64,000 nucleotides of DNA, taken from positions 62,001 through 126,000 of the forward strand of contig JBJKSB010000041.1 of assembly GCA_046704385.1 (NCBI GenBank), in the 5' to 3' direction. Origin of the DNA: GH45 sp046704385. GTDB lineage: Bacteria > Bacteroidota > Bacteroidia > Bacteroidales > SZUA-534. The position numbers and the translations under genes were made by a program. Below the pieces are notes generated by a model. It did no database searches and was not told the origin of the DNA. It saw only the letters and a program-made list of their open reading frames with translations. How positions within the stretch are numbered: the stretch's first letter is position 1; each line of letters opens with the position of its first letter. Shown piece by piece: positions 35,378-44,610 of this stretch.

Positions 35378-36721
35378 ATGAACGCTTTTCACGCATATGA
35401 TATCAGGGGAATTTACAACAGCGATTTTAATAAGGACGATGTTTACAGGGTTGGATTTTTCCTGCCCCAACTGCTAAAAGCCGATAAAATTTTGGTGGGC
35501 CGCGATATCAGGACATCTTCACCTGAAATATTTGATTTTTTATGCAAGGGAATTACAGATGCCGGCGCAGATGTTTATAATTTAGGTCTTGCCACAACGC
35601 CAATGGTTTATTGGGGCACAGCTAAATTTGGGTTTAAGGCATCGGTTCAGATAACGGCCTCACACAATTCGAAAGAGTATAATGGATTAAAGGTTTCTCG
35701 TGAAAACGCCTTGCCAGTGGGATTCGATACGGGTTTAGGAGAGTTAAAAAAACAGGTTGAATCCGGAAAAATATCTCCGGTTAAGGAAAAAGGGAACGTT
35801 GTTGATTATAATATTATAGGTGATTACCTGAATTTTCAAAAACAATTTCTGGCTGATTTTTCGAACTTAAACATTGCCATTGACTGTTCGAACGGAATGG
35901 CAGCCTTGCTAATAAAACAATTATTGGGGGATGACCCGGTTTATTTGTTTGATGAAATGGATGGCACTTTTCCAAACCATGAGCCAAATCCATTAATTGA
36001 AAAAAACGTTGAGGCACTTAAACATTTGGTAAAAAAAGAAGGTTCTGACATTGGTATAATTTTCGATGGTGATGCCGACAGGGTTATGTTTGTGGATGAA
36101 AAAGGCCGGTTTATTTCGCCGGATTTGATTATCGGGTTACTGGCGCATTATTTTCTTGAAGAAAAAGGATTAAAAGGAAATGTTCTTCAGGACATTCGCA
36201 CCTCAAAGGCGGTGGCTGAATATATTGAAACATTTGGCTCTACTATGCACATGTGGCGTGTTGGACGGGCGTATGCGGCATTGAAACTTCGGGAAATTGA
36301 CGGTATTTATGGAGGGGAATTGGCCGGGCATTATTATTTCCGCGATTTTTATTATTCTGATTCCGGTGTTTTGGCGGCGTTACTGGTTTTGAATATTGTG
36401 GCTAAGCAGAAAAAAGCGGGGGTGACATTATCGCAATTGATTGGTAACATTGAGAAATATGCAAATTCTGGAGAAATAAATTTCAAAATTTCTCAAAAAC
36501 AGGAGGCAATGGATGCTGTCCGTAATTTTTTTACTGAAAAAGAAAAACCTACGGCCTCATTTGATTTTGATGGGTATCGCGTTGAATATCCTGATTGGTG
36601 GTTTAATATAAGGCCAAGTAACACGGAGCCTTATTTGCGTTTACTGGCTGAAGCTAAAACTAACGAAATGCTTGAGGAAAAGCTCAATACTATTAAAGGA
36701 ATAATTGCCGGTTTTAAATAA
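35378..36721 (+). CDS. phosphomannomutase/phosphoglucomutase
   Basis: 447 residues of the alpha-D-phosphohexomutase family, interconverting hexose 6- and 1-phosphates for sugar-nucleotide synthesis. Visible are AYDIRGIYN at the N-terminus, the phosphoserine loop VQITASHNSKEYNG with Ser95, the metal loop FDGDADRVMF, the sugar-binding GGELAGHYYF, and the phosphate-binding RPSNTEPYLR. All four domains are complete. The sugar specificity (mannose or glucose) is not decidable here; by gene order it stands alone with its own promoter. Confidence 0.95.
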   Translation: MNAFHAYDIRGIYNSDFNKDDVYRVGFFLPQLLKADKILVGRDIRTSSPEIFDFLCKGITDAGADVYNLGLATTPMVYWGTAKFGFKASVQITASHNSKEYNGLKVSRENALPVGFDTGLGELKKQVESGKISPVKEKGNVVDYNIIGDYLNFQKQFLADFSNLNIAIDCSNGMAALLIKQLLGDDPVYLFDEMDGTFPNHEPNPLIEKNVEALKHLVKKEGSDIGIIFDGDADRVMFVDEKGRFISPDLIIGLLAHYFLEEKGLKGNVLQDIRTSKAVAEYIETFGSTMHMWRVGRAYAALKLREIDGIYGGELAGHYYFRDFYYSDSGVLAALLVLNIVAKQKKAGVTLSQLIGNIEKYANSGEINFKISQKQEAMDAVRNFFTEKEKPTASFDFDGYRVEYPDWWFNIRPSNTEPYLRLLAEAKTNEMLEEKLNTIKGIIAGFK

Positions 36722-36727
36722 AAAGCC

Positions 36728-36754
36728 CGGCAATTATTATTGATAATGTTGCCG
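36728..36754 (-). terminator. probable terminator for the leftward esterase gene
   Basis: CGGCAA (36728-36733) pairs with TTGCCG (36749-36754), with a weaker TTAT/ATAA inner stem. Read leftward, the stem is followed by GGCTTTTTATTT. It begins directly after the phosphomannomutase stop codon. Confidence 0.5.
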
Positions 36755-36858
36755 AAATCGTGATAAACTGCGAAATTTATGCCAGTTAAGCCCAAGTGGA
36801 AGAAATGCAGGCAAAAGCCATTCAGGAGACGCTTTGGATACTCTAAGCAATTATTTTA

Positions 36859-38214
36859 TCAGACAGCCGGGTTTCTGCGCATCAATTCACTCCAAAAAGA
36901 ATCATTTTTATAGGTTACGAAATCCTTGAATCCATTATCTAAAGCCTTGTTAAAATACAGCTTCATGTTTTCAGTATCATCCTGCTGCATGTAATAATGA
37001 GCGTACATTAAATAAACATCTGGATTATCAGGATCCACCATCTCGTATATTTTTATTTTTTTGATGGCATCATCAAGGCGAGAGTCCATCAAATCAGTTT
37101 TAACCAGCATAAACCCGGCCATACTTAAATAATTTAACAGGCGGCTGCTAACATTAGCAACAGCTTTATCATTTTGGGTGATCGATTCGTTGATTCTCTG
37201 AACCTCGTTTTTCCACCATGTTAAATCCTGGGTTTCGATGGCTTTTATGTATTCGCTTCTTAATACCACCTCGGTTTGAATTAACTTTTGGCGTTTTTTT
37301 GCAATATTTAGGAAGGCTCTGTTTTGTTCAATTTCGTACGATCGTTTGGTCAGATCCTGAATGTTTCTTAATCCGTGAAACCAACGGGTGGTTTGTTTCA
37401 GGTAAATATTTTCATTAACCAGGTCTCCTCTTTTATCGAAGGAAGCAATACTATCGTTCATTTTTTCCCAGACTTCATCAAGCCAGGTTTTGTCTTTGTC
37501 GGCCCGTTTTAATTTTATGGCGTAGATATTAAACCCTATAAAAGCCATTTCAAAACTTTCTTTTGGTGGCCACATGTGGTCGCCATCAAAAATTACGGAA
37601 GTAAAATCAAAACCATTTTGATCGTACAACGAGAAGGTTTGGTTTGTTTCCAGGTAATTAAAATCCTGATTGCCAACAATTCCTACATAATAAAAACCAG
37701 GTTTGTCGTTTTGATTCATTGGAATACTGCCCCCACAGGCAGCAACTCCGATAATTTCAGGCAATTGCTGTGCAAAAACCATAGCCAGCTTGGCACCACC
37801 AGAAAAACCTGCAGTAAACATTCTTTTTTCATCAAAAACAAAACGATGTTGGGCTTCTTGAATCATTTGCTGAAACTCACTCATGCTGATATTTCCAGGC
37901 ATGCCATTTTTAACATTGTTGCTGGCTACCAAAATATATTTGTACTTGTTGGCTAAATCAGCATATTTTTTAATGGGCTCGCTTCCGTTGGCGTGTGGAT
38001 CTAAAAAGAATATAATGGGAAGTTTATCAGAACCATTATAAGCTTGTGGTAAATAATAGCAATAATTGGTATTTGTATCTGTTGAGGAATGTTGATTGTT
38101 TACAATTTTACCTGTTTCAATTGAGTTGCCGGCTTTATCGGTTACATTTTTTACCGGCCCCTTACAGCCCACAATTGTTGCTAAAATAATTGAAATCCAA
38201 AAAAATCTTTTCAT
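36859..38214 (-). CDS. alpha/beta hydrolase lipoprotein with helical C-terminus
   Basis: 451 residues; lipobox VGC (Cys17). Residues about 45-230 look like a feruloyl-esterase or PHB-depolymerase-type alpha/beta hydrolase: LPIIFFLDPHANGS, YKYILVASNNVKNG, the nucleophile elbow FTAGFSGGAKLAMVF, and the late GDHMWPP His. The remaining half is helical, ending in a TPR-like pair (NPDVYLMYAHYYMQQDDTENMKLYFNKAL would be one such unit, at about residues 395-425). The substrate is unknown. It is separated from dgt by 51 bases on the same strand. Confidence 0.72.
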   Translation of the reverse strand: MKRFFWISIILATIVGCKGPVKNVTDKAGNSIETGKIVNNQHSSTDTNTNYCYYLPQAYNGSDKLPIIFFLDPHANGSEPIKKYADLANKYKYILVASNNVKNGMPGNISMSEFQQMIQEAQHRFVFDEKRMFTAGFSGGAKLAMVFAQQLPEIIGVAACGGSIPMNQNDKPGFYYVGIVGNQDFNYLETNQTFSLYDQNGFDFTSVIFDGDHMWPPKESFEMAFIGFNIYAIKLKRADKDKTWLDEVWEKMNDSIASFDKRGDLVNENIYLKQTTRWFHGLRNIQDLTKRSYEIEQNRAFLNIAKKRQKLIQTEVVLRSEYIKAIETQDLTWWKNEVQRINESITQNDKAVANVSSRLLNYLSMAGFMLVKTDLMDSRLDDAIKKIKIYEMVDPDNPDVYLMYAHYYMQQDDTENMKLYFNKALDNGFKDFVTYKNDSFWSELMRRNPAV

Positions 38215-38265
38215 AAAGTCTGCTTCTGTATTTATTTTAAAAGACTAAATTAAGGTATTTTGACG

Positions 38266-39585
38266 CTAAATACCTATACCTTTAATAAGTTTATACAAAT
38301 CTAATGCATATAAATCAGTCATTCCTGAAATAAAATCGAGGATTGACCGTATTTTCGAATAATCATCCGCATGCTGTTCCTTGTACTGTAGTGGGAGTAA
38401 GGATAAAAGCTTTTTAGAATAATCAGCAGAACTATCGAATAAAGCAGTAATAAAATTATTTAAAATTGTATTTAAAACATTGTACCCGGTTATTTCAATT
38501 TCAATAACAGAATGATGATTATATATTTTTTCCCAGGCAACATCTCCACAGGTTTTTATGGCTTGTTTTGAGGTTTCTGGCAGATAATTCACCAATGAGC
38601 CAGGAAATTCTCCCGAAAGAATTCTCTCTTCATTTTCAAGAAAAACAGTAGATACATTGTTTACAAGATGATTAATTACGGATGCCCTTAAAAAGGCAAT
38701 CTGTTCGTTTGTGTCCGTAACATCTTTAAAAATGCTATCTTTTTTTGAGATGAATGAAGAGTCTTCGTCGGGGTTAAAGAAAGACATTAACAAGGAAACG
38801 GTTTGTTCGGTAGATAAAATGCCTAATTTGTGAGCATCTTCAACATCCATGATCTGGTATGAAATGTCATCGGCGGCTTCTACCAAAAAAACCAACGGGT
38901 GTCGGCAAAACTTGCCGTTTTCAATGGCAATTAAACCCGTTTCATGTGCAATATCCAAAAAAATTTCTTTTTCGGAAGAGTAAAAGCCATACTTGTTTTT
39001 GGGGGAGCGCATTGTTGAACCAAACGGATATTTGATAATACTTGCCAACGTTGCATATGTTAACACATAGCCTCCTTTACGCCGGCCGTTGAATGAATGG
39101 GTTAATAAACGCAAGGCATTTGCATTTCCTTCGAAGTTTGTTAAGTCGGCCCACTTTTCGGAAGAAACTTTATTTTGAAGGTTTTTACCGGCCCCATTTA
39201 TGAAATAGTTTGAGATGGCTTTTTCTCCGGCATGTCCAAAAGGCGGATTTCCCAAATCGTGAGCAAGGCTGGCTGTTCCTACAATAGTACCAATTTCTTT
39301 AAGCGCTTCAATTCCGGAGTGTTTTTTTATTAATGATGCAGCAATACGGCCCCCTAACGAGCGACCAACACTGGCAACCTCCAGGCTGTGAGTTAACCGG
39401 TTGTGAACAAATACACTTCCGGGCAGGGGAAAAACCTGTGTCTTATTTTGTAATCGGCGGAAAGGCGATGAAAAAATAATGCGGTCATAATCGCGCTGAA
39501 ATTCCGATCGCATCCATTCGTTATTTGTCCCAGAAAATGAGTCCTTACCGAATCGTTTTGCCGAAAGAAGTTTTTCCCAATTCAT
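38266..39585 (-). CDS. dgt: deoxyguanosinetriphosphate triphosphohydrolase-like protein
   Basis: 439 residues of the HD superfamily. The N-terminus carries SPFRRLQNKTQVFPL and VHNRLTHSLEVASVGRSLGG; the metal-binding HD is in SLAHDLGNPPFGHAGE; EAADDISYQIMDVEDAHKLG supplies the remaining Asp. These match dGTPase and its bacterial paralogues, which cleave dNTPs to nucleoside and triphosphate. Nucleotide preference is not decidable. The next leftward gene is the esterase. Confidence 0.92.
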   Translation of the reverse strand: MNWEKLLSAKRFGKDSFSGTNNEWMRSEFQRDYDRIIFSSPFRRLQNKTQVFPLPGSVFVHNRLTHSLEVASVGRSLGGRIAASLIKKHSGIEALKEIGTIVGTASLAHDLGNPPFGHAGEKAISNYFINGAGKNLQNKVSSEKWADLTNFEGNANALRLLTHSFNGRRKGGYVLTYATLASIIKYPFGSTMRSPKNKYGFYSSEKEIFLDIAHETGLIAIENGKFCRHPLVFLVEAADDISYQIMDVEDAHKLGILSTEQTVSLLMSFFNPDEDSSFISKKDSIFKDVTDTNEQIAFLRASVINHLVNNVSTVFLENEERILSGEFPGSLVNYLPETSKQAIKTCGDVAWEKIYNHHSVIEIEITGYNVLNTILNNFITALFDSSADYSKKLLSLLPLQYKEQHADDYSKIRSILDFISGMTDLYALDLYKLIKGIGI

Positions 39586-39592
39586 AATTATA

Positions 39593-39778
39593 TTGAATTG
39601 TTAGAGTGTTTAATTTTTTGTATGTTAAAGTGTTTGAGAGTCTCTTAAGAGATTATTTGAATTTTGAACCTTTAATTCCCGAGTTTTGAAGATAATCAAT
39701 AAACCGTTTATTTTAACACCCGGTTCGATTAATAAATCTTTTAAATGGTTAAACACTTAAACAATCTAACAGTTTCAA
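39593..39778. repeat. intergenic element with imperfect 21/22-base terminal inverted repeats
   Basis: The left end TTGAATTGTTAGAGTGTTTA and the complement of the right end, TTGAAACTGTTAGATTGTTT, share TTGAA, TGTTAGA and TGTTTAA blocks with one inserted and two changed bases. The 186-base span fills the gap between dgt and lspA almost exactly, has no gene, and contains the palindrome TCTCTTAAGAGA around 39642. It looks like a small dispersed intergenic repeat, although only one copy is in the window. Confidence 0.45.
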
Positions 39779-39782
39779 ACAG

Positions 39783-40391
39783 CTATAATTCCTTTTGCAA
39801 TGTTTTACGATGGAATATAATAATCATGAGCATTCCTGTAGTAATGGCCGAATCGGCAATATTAAAAACAGGCCTAAAAAAAATAAATGGTTCTGTTGGA
39901 TTAATTGGTGACCATGAAGGCCAATGTCCTTTTATAATGGGGAAGTACAGCATATCAACCACCCGACCCTGAAGAAAGTGGGAATAACCTCCGGCCTCAG
40001 GGAAAAGATGAGCAACCTGATAATAGCTGTGATCGAATATTAAACCATAAAAAGCACTGTCAATAATATTTCCAGTGGCTCCTGCAAATATTAATGATAC
40101 GGCAATTAAAAAACCCACGGGAACATCCCGTTTTACAATTTTTGATATATAAATAGCAATGAAAACAACTGCGGCAACACGAAATAAACTTAAGAAGTAT
40201 TTGCCGGCTATCCCGGCGAATTCCATTCCGAAGGCCATGCCGTTATTTTCTGTAAAATGAATAATAAACCAGTTGCCCAGCACATGGTGCTCTTCGCCAA
40301 TCATCATGGTGGTTTTTATCCAGAATTTAAGTATCTGATCAAATAGTAAGACCAATAAAATAATGAGAATTGATAAACGCCCTTTTGACAT
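39783..40391 (-). CDS. lspA: lipoprotein signal peptidase LspA
   Basis: 202 residues and four membrane helices. It removes signal peptides from prolipoproteins after diacylglycerol attachment. The conserved blocks are NNGMAFGMEF, AGATGNIIDSAFYG with the first catalytic Asp, QGRVVDMLYFPI, and PVFNIADSAITTG with the second catalytic Asp. The extra loop before QGRVVDML is typical of Bacteroidota LspA. It is separated from the DksA-like gene by a terminator, so it probably has its own promoter. Many lipoproteins in this window are its likely substrates. Confidence 0.95.
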   Translation of the reverse strand: MSKGRLSILIILLVLLFDQILKFWIKTTMMIGEEHHVLGNWFIIHFTENNGMAFGMEFAGIAGKYFLSLFRVAAVVFIAIYISKIVKRDVPVGFLIAVSLIFAGATGNIIDSAFYGLIFDHSYYQVAHLFPEAGGYSHFLQGRVVDMLYFPIIKGHWPSWSPINPTEPFIFFRPVFNIADSAITTGMLMIIIFHRKTLQKEL

Positions 40392-40410
40392 ACGTATATA
40401 TTTATAATTG

Positions 40411-40445
40411 AAAAAGAGGGAATTTTTAGCGATTCCCTCTTTTTT
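40411..40445 (-). terminator. terminator between the DksA-like gene and lspA
   Basis: AAAAAGAGGGAA (40411-40422) pairs with TTCCCTCTTTTT (40433-40444) around a ten-base loop, followed leftward by a T run. A second small hairpin, AACGGAT-ATT-ATCCGTT (40446-40462), lies beside the DksA-like stop codon. Confidence 0.8.
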
Positions 40446-40463
40446 AACGGATATTATCCGTTT

Positions 40464-40850
40464 TTATTTTTGGTTTCTTTTAGCATCAATGCTAAGAGTT
40501 GCATGAGGAACGGCTCTTAACCGTTCTTTAGAAATTAATCTGCCGGTTTCACGGCAAATACCATAGGTTTTATTCTCAACCCGGATTAATGCAGCTTTTA
40601 AATGCTGTATAAACTTTTCCTGACGTTGTGCCAGCTTTCCGGTTTCTTCGCGCGATAAAACCATGGCACCCTCTTCCAACACCTTAAATGTAGGAGATGT
40701 ATCCAGAATATCATTTCCATCGGTATGCGATAACGCGCTTTTAAGCGTGTCATAATCACGTTGTGCTTTCTCCAATTTTTCCAGAATTATCTGCTTAAAT
40801 TCAGCAAGCTCTTCATCCGAATATCTTGTTTTTGTTTTCTCTTCTGCCAT
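40464..40850 (-). CDS. TraR/DksA-family regulator
   Basis: 128 residues with an N-terminal coiled-coil (about 8-75) and the C-terminal block YGICRETGRLISKERLRAVP. DksA proteins bind RNA polymerase in the secondary channel and act with ppGpp. Only one cysteine remains in the zinc-finger region, as is common in Bacteroidota members, so no zinc is expected. It is 89 bases downstream of ileS on the same strand. Confidence 0.9.
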   Translation of the reverse strand: MAEEKTKTRYSDEELAEFKQIILEKLEKAQRDYDTLKSALSHTDGNDILDTSPTFKVLEEGAMVLSREETGKLAQRQEKFIQHLKAALIRVENKTYGICRETGRLISKERLRAVPHATLSIDAKRNQK

Positions 40851-40939
40851 AGCTGTAATTTTTAAGGAGACCTAAAATAGTAAAATTTACCTTGTCCTAT
40901 GCCTTACCCCCGTTATATTTACAAATTATTTATTAACAA

Positions 40940-43900
40940 TTATACTTTTTCAACACGAATCAAGGTACTCACAAAATCATCCAATTCTACGTGAGTAGCA
41001 TTGTTTTGTTCCAAATTGTCAACCAATTCAATGCTCTTAGCAAGGGTTTGTGTACTAATATATTTATCGTATTTATTAATTGCTTTTGTAATAGCCTCAT
41101 GATCAACAATCTGTATTTTTATTTTGTCGGTCACTTCAAAACCACTTTCCTTACGGATGTTCTGAATCCGGTTAATAAATTCGCGTGCAATGCCTTCATC
41201 TTTAAGTTCGTCTGTAACCGTAATATCAAGAGCAACAGTCAGAGCACCGTCGTTAGCTACTAACCAGCCCGGAATGTCTTCTGATAGAATTTCAACATCT
41301 TCGTTGGTTAAAACGATGTTTTCACCAGCGGCTGAAATTTCGAAGTGATTATTGCGCTCAAGGGTGTTAATGTCGTCTTGAGTCATCTGAGCCACGGCTC
41401 CGGCAATTTGCTTCATTATTTTACCGTGTTTCGGGCCCAGCACTTTGAAGTTGGGTTTTATTTTCTTTACCAGGATACCAGAAGTATCATCCAGATATTC
41501 AATTTCTTTGATGTTTACCTCAGCAAGAATTATGTCTTTAACGGCATCAACCTGACGAGCCGTATTTTTATTTAAAACAGGCACCATAATTTTATTTAAA
41601 GGCTGACGAACTTTGAGGCTTACCTTGCGGCGCAAGCCCAACACCATCGATGAAATTCGCTGGGCAATGTTCATTCGTTCTTCCAAATCTTTGTCAATTA
41701 AGCCGGCATTTTCAACCGGAAAATTTGCAAGGTGCACGCTGCCCTGGGTACGCCCCGACACAGAACACAAATCCTTAAATAATCGGTCAGAGTAAAACGG
41801 TGCAATTGGGCTTGCCAAAACGGCTACGGTTTCAAGACAGGTATAAAGTGTTTGGTAAGCGGCTATTTTATCATTATTATATTCGCCACCCCAGAAACGC
41901 TTGCGGTTTAAGCGAACATACCAGTTGCTTAAATTGTCCCCCACAAAATCCTGAATAGCCCGGCCGGCACGGGTTGGCTCATAGCTTTCATAAGCATCTT
42001 TAACTTCTACGATTAATGAGTTTAGCAGCGAAATAATCCATCGGTCAATTTCCGGACGATCGTTTACCGGGATATCTTTTTCTGTGTATTTAAAACCATC
42101 AACATTGGCATAGAGTGCAAAAAAACCGTATGTGTTGTAAAGTGTACCAAAGAATTTACGACGAACCTCATCTACGCCATCTTCATCAAACTTAAGATTA
42201 TCCCAGGGTTGGGCATTGGTAATCATATACCAGCGTAAAGGATCCGATCCGTATTTTTCAATTGAGGCAAAAGGATCAACGGCATTGCCTAAACGCTTAC
42301 TCATTTTGGCTCCAGTTTTATCCAATACCAGGCCATTCGATATAATATTCCGGAAAGCAACATTATCCGATATCAATGTTGAGATAGCATGTAGTGTAAA
42401 AAACCACCCGCGGGTTTGATCAACACCTTCGGCAATAAAATCAGCAGGGTAGAGTTGTTCAAAACCGTCTTTATTTTCGAATGGCCAGTGCCACTGTGCA
42501 TAAGGCATTGCACCGGAATCGAACCAAACATCGATCAGGTCTTTTTCGCGGAATAATTTTTGACCATTGTCGGAAACCAGCACGATATCATCTACATAAG
42601 GACGGTGCAGGTCTATTTTCTCATAGTTTTCTTTGCTATAATTACCGGTTTCAAATCCTTCATATGGATTTTTATCCATAAACCCGGCAGCAATTGATTT
42701 TTCAATTTCATTTATTAATTCTTCAACAGAGCCGATGCATTTTTCTTCTGTACGATCTTCGCTAACCCAAATTGGGAGAGGAGTTCCCCAATAGCGCGAG
42801 CGGCTAAGGTTCCAATCAACCAGGTTTTCGAGCCATTTTCCAAAACGGCCTTCGCCGGTGCTTTTGGGTTTCCAGTTTATAGTTGTGTTTAATTCAATCA
42901 TCCGGTCTTTTATAGCCGTAGTTTTGATAAACCAGCTATCCAGCGGATAATACAGTACTGGTTTGTCGGTACGCCAGCAGTGAGGATAATTGTGAACGTG
43001 TTTTTCAACTTTAAATGCTTTGTTCTCTTTTTTCAGCATTACTGATAAATCAATGTCCAGCGAGGCATCATCATCGGTAAGCGATTCATCGTAAGCATTT
43101 TTAACGAACCGTCCGGCAAATTCTTTATATAAATCAATATTTACGTTCGATTTTACAAAATCCGGATCAAGATCATCTATATCATAAAACTTGCCGGTAA
43201 GGTCAACCATTGGTCTGCGGCCACCGTCTTTATCGATAAAAATTAAAGGAACAATTCCGGCAATTTTGGCAACCCGGTCGTCATCAGCACCAAAGGTAGG
43301 AGCGATATGCACAATACCGGTACCATCTTCGATTGTCACAAAATCGCCGGTAATTACCCGGAATGCATCACCCATTGGTTTTACCCAGGGTATAAGCTGT
43401 TCATAATTAATGCCAGCCAGTTGTTCGCCAGTGTATTCGGCTACTACTTTAAAAGGAATTTTTTTGTCGCCTTCGTTATAATCTTCCAGATTTAATTCTG
43501 CATTTTTAGGGTTGAAGTAGCTGTTTAATAAATCTTTAGCTAAAACAACGGTAATAGGTTCTCCTGTATAGGGATTGTAAGATTTTACCTTAACATAGTG
43601 AATTTTTGCTCCTACAGCTAATGCCGTATTTGATGGCAAGGTCCAGGGTGTGGTTGTCCAGGCCATGATGGTTACTTTTTCATTTCCCTCGAACAAGAAT
43701 TCACTTTTATAATTACGTATTACCGTAAACTGAACAGTTGCAGTAGTATCTTTCACATCGCGGTAACAACCGGGCTGATTTAATTCGTGTGTAGACAGGC
43801 CGGTTCCTGCAGCTGGTGAGTAAGGTTGAATAGTATACCCCTTGTAAAGCAGGCCTTTATCGTAAACCATCTTTAATAAATGCCACAAACTTTCGATGTA

Positions 43901-44368
43901 CCTGTTATCGTAAGTAATATATGGATCGTCCATGTTTACCCAATACCCCATCTTGCGAGTAAGGTCTTCCCACATGTCGGTATATTTCATTACCTCCTTG
44001 CGGCATGCGTTGTTATAATCTTCAACTGAAATTTTAGTTCCAATATCTTCTTTGGTTATACCCAACATTTTTTCAACACCCAATTCAACAGGAAGACCGT
44101 GAGTGTCCCAGCCGGCTTTACGTTTAACCAGGTAGCCCTGCAGGGTTTTATAGCGGCAAAAAATATCCTTAATAGCACGGGCCATAACATGATGGATACC
44201 CGGCTGACCATTAGCTGATGGAGGGCCTTCAAAGAAAACAAAAGTTTCTTTTCCGGCACGGGTACTCATGCTTTTATGAAAAGTGTCGTCGTCAGTCCAT
44301 TCTTTTAGTACATCCTTGTTTATTTGCGACAAGTCAAGTTGCTTGTATTCAGGAAATTTACCACTCAT
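40940..44368 (-). CDS. ileS: isoleucyl-tRNA synthetase, type-2-like
   Basis: 1142 residues, class I synthetase that charges tRNA-Ile. The HIGH-type motif is SANGQPGIHHVMAR (GIHH at 57-60); the editing domain carries TTTPWTLPSNTALAV; and the KMSKR loop is in TGAKMSKRLGN. The C-terminal region lacks the Cys-x-x-Cys zinc motifs of type 1 enzymes and continues as the long C-terminal domain seen in eukaryotic-like type 2 IleRS. Type 2 enzymes are generally less sensitive to mupirocin. No T-box or other leader element was recognised. Confidence 0.96.
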   Translation of the reverse strand: MSGKFPEYKQLDLSQINKDVLKEWTDDDTFHKSMSTRAGKETFVFFEGPPSANGQPGIHHVMARAIKDIFCRYKTLQGYLVKRKAGWDTHGLPVELGVEKMLGITKEDIGTKISVEDYNNACRKEVMKYTDMWEDLTRKMGYWVNMDDPYITYDNRYIESLWHLLKMVYDKGLLYKGYTIQPYSPAAGTGLSTHELNQPGCYRDVKDTTATVQFTVIRNYKSEFLFEGNEKVTIMAWTTTPWTLPSNTALAVGAKIHYVKVKSYNPYTGEPITVVLAKDLLNSYFNPKNAELNLEDYNEGDKKIPFKVVAEYTGEQLAGINYEQLIPWVKPMGDAFRVITGDFVTIEDGTGIVHIAPTFGADDDRVAKIAGIVPLIFIDKDGGRRPMVDLTGKFYDIDDLDPDFVKSNVNIDLYKEFAGRFVKNAYDESLTDDDASLDIDLSVMLKKENKAFKVEKHVHNYPHCWRTDKPVLYYPLDSWFIKTTAIKDRMIELNTTINWKPKSTGEGRFGKWLENLVDWNLSRSRYWGTPLPIWVSEDRTEEKCIGSVEELINEIEKSIAAGFMDKNPYEGFETGNYSKENYEKIDLHRPYVDDIVLVSDNGQKLFREKDLIDVWFDSGAMPYAQWHWPFENKDGFEQLYPADFIAEGVDQTRGWFFTLHAISTLISDNVAFRNIISNGLVLDKTGAKMSKRLGNAVDPFASIEKYGSDPLRWYMITNAQPWDNLKFDEDGVDEVRRKFFGTLYNTYGFFALYANVDGFKYTEKDIPVNDRPEIDRWIISLLNSLIVEVKDAYESYEPTRAGRAIQDFVGDNLSNWYVRLNRKRFWGGEYNNDKIAAYQTLYTCLETVAVLASPIAPFYSDRLFKDLCSVSGRTQGSVHLANFPVENAGLIDKDLEERMNIAQRISSMVLGLRRKVSLKVRQPLNKIMVPVLNKNTARQVDAVKDIILAEVNIKEIEYLDDTSGILVKKIKPNFKVLGPKHGKIMKQIAGAVAQMTQDDINTLERNNHFEISAAGENIVLTNEDVEILSEDIPGWLVANDGALTVALDITVTDELKDEGIAREFINRIQNIRKESGFEVTDKIKIQIVDHEAITKAINKYDKYISTQTLAKSIELVDNLEQNNATHVELDDFVSTLIRVEKV

Positions 44369-44552
44369 TATTTATTTATTTTATTCTCAATTTTAGAACC
44401 GACAAATATAGCGTTTGAGATTATAAATTCAAAACTAGTTTTGATGTATCTGAAAAGGCATTAATATTTTGGTATTCTGTGGGTTAGAATCAAAGATGAA
44501 TAATTTTTATAATTCGTTCACCGTTTTTGGTTTTTTTACTCATCATATTGTT

Positions 44553-44583
44553 TTTGTTTTGGTAAGGTAGTTGACTATTTTTG
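44553..44583 (+). promoter_or_regulatory. promoter of thiL
   Basis: TTTG at 44553-44556, 19 bases, then TATTTTTG at 44576-44583: the full Bacteroidota -33/-7 pattern. The -7 covers an upstream in-frame TTG (44581), supporting the ATG at 44611 as the start. Confidence 0.7.
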
Positions 44584-44610
44584 CAGCGGAATTTTAATAG
44601 ATGTTTTGAT

